The notes under the pieces were generated by a model, which was given only the letters and a program-made list of their open reading frames with translations, was not told the origin of the DNA and ran no database searches. A DNA stretch of 22,273 nt from Kordiimonadaceae bacterium UBA4441 (GTDB lineage: Bacteria; Pseudomonadota; Alphaproteobacteria; Sphingomonadales; Emcibacteraceae). Numbering within the stretch: the first letter of the stretch is position 1; each line of letters opens with the position of its first letter. The stretch spans positions 1-22,273 of the forward strand of contig DGPL01000043.1 in assembly GCA_002390425.1 (NCBI GenBank), given 5' to 3'. The position numbers were made by a program, and so were the translations under genes. Positions 22,252 through 22,273 of this stretch are shown one piece after another.

Positions 22252-22273
22252 TTTGTGTTGCCTTTTTCGATTT

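Noticed and set aside
1..22273. CRISPR arrays, tRNA or rRNA genes, insertion sequences, prophage or attachment sites
   Set aside because: I saw no regularly spaced repeats, no cloverleaf-like or conserved RNA sequence, no transposase or integrase frame, and no terminal inverted repeats. This was by eye, so weak cases could be missed.

Overview
The window is a chromosomal stretch of an AT-rich alphaproteobacterium, probably free-living and perhaps marine. Four things point there: a DUF1491 gene, the order DUF815 ATPase / yajC / secD / secF / Mth938-like gene, a GTTC-N7-GTTC LexA box between divergent uvrA and ssb, and a squalene-synthase-like homologue of the mitochondrial complex I assembly factor NDUFAF6. 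I see no rRNA, tRNA, CRISPR array, insertion sequence or prophage gene. Most of the content is housekeeping, so any novelty lies in small genes, gene linkage and intergenic structure.

Layout. (a) 1-2038: the end of an unrecognised gene, a DUF1491 gene and an NhaC-family Na+/H+ antiporter. (b) 2072-4235: groES-groEL behind a sigma70-type promoter and a perfect CIRCE (HrcA) operator, closed by a terminator. (c) 4351-5367: a possible 53-residue orphan ORF (+) and a DUF815 ATPase (-). (d) 5424-9618: yajC-secD-secF (Sec translocon accessory proteins), an Mth938/NDUFAF3-like gene, and a PheC-type periplasmic cyclohexadienyl dehydratase. (e) 9632-11044, mostly minus strand: a small ACT-domain gene, the 3' remnant of a cyclase-family gene, and a two-gene unit made of a PuuD-type membrane domain and a 48-residue single-pass protein. 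(f) 11197-16453: the NDUFAF6-like gene (+), which overlaps the end of trmFO (-), then uvrA (-). (g) 16512-17751: LexA box, ssb (+), and a DsbA-family gene (-) broken by an in-frame stop. (h) 17967-22251: a small basic hypothetical gene, a polar amino-acid ABC transporter (binding protein, permease, ATPase) tightly coupled to an MmgE/PrpD enzyme, and a Pmp3/YqaE membrane peptide (-).

How the genes work together. YajC, SecD and SecF drive late steps of Sec export. UvrA and Ssb share a divergent, probably SOS-controlled promoter region. GroES and GroEL are heat-shock chaperonins under HrcA. The ABC transporter and the PrpD enzyme look like an uptake-plus-catabolism module of unknown substrate. 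The NDUFAF3-like and NDUFAF6-like genes are separated by a block (8819-11196) carrying the PheC, ACT and PuuD-like genes and a gene remnant. I read that block as an accessory insertion into an otherwise conserved neighbourhood.

No dramatic new system is evident. The most interesting leads are the link between the two complex I assembly factor homologues, the PheC/ACT pair, the PuuD-domain/48-residue pair, the ABC/PrpD module, and the alternative hairpins between uvrA and trmFO.
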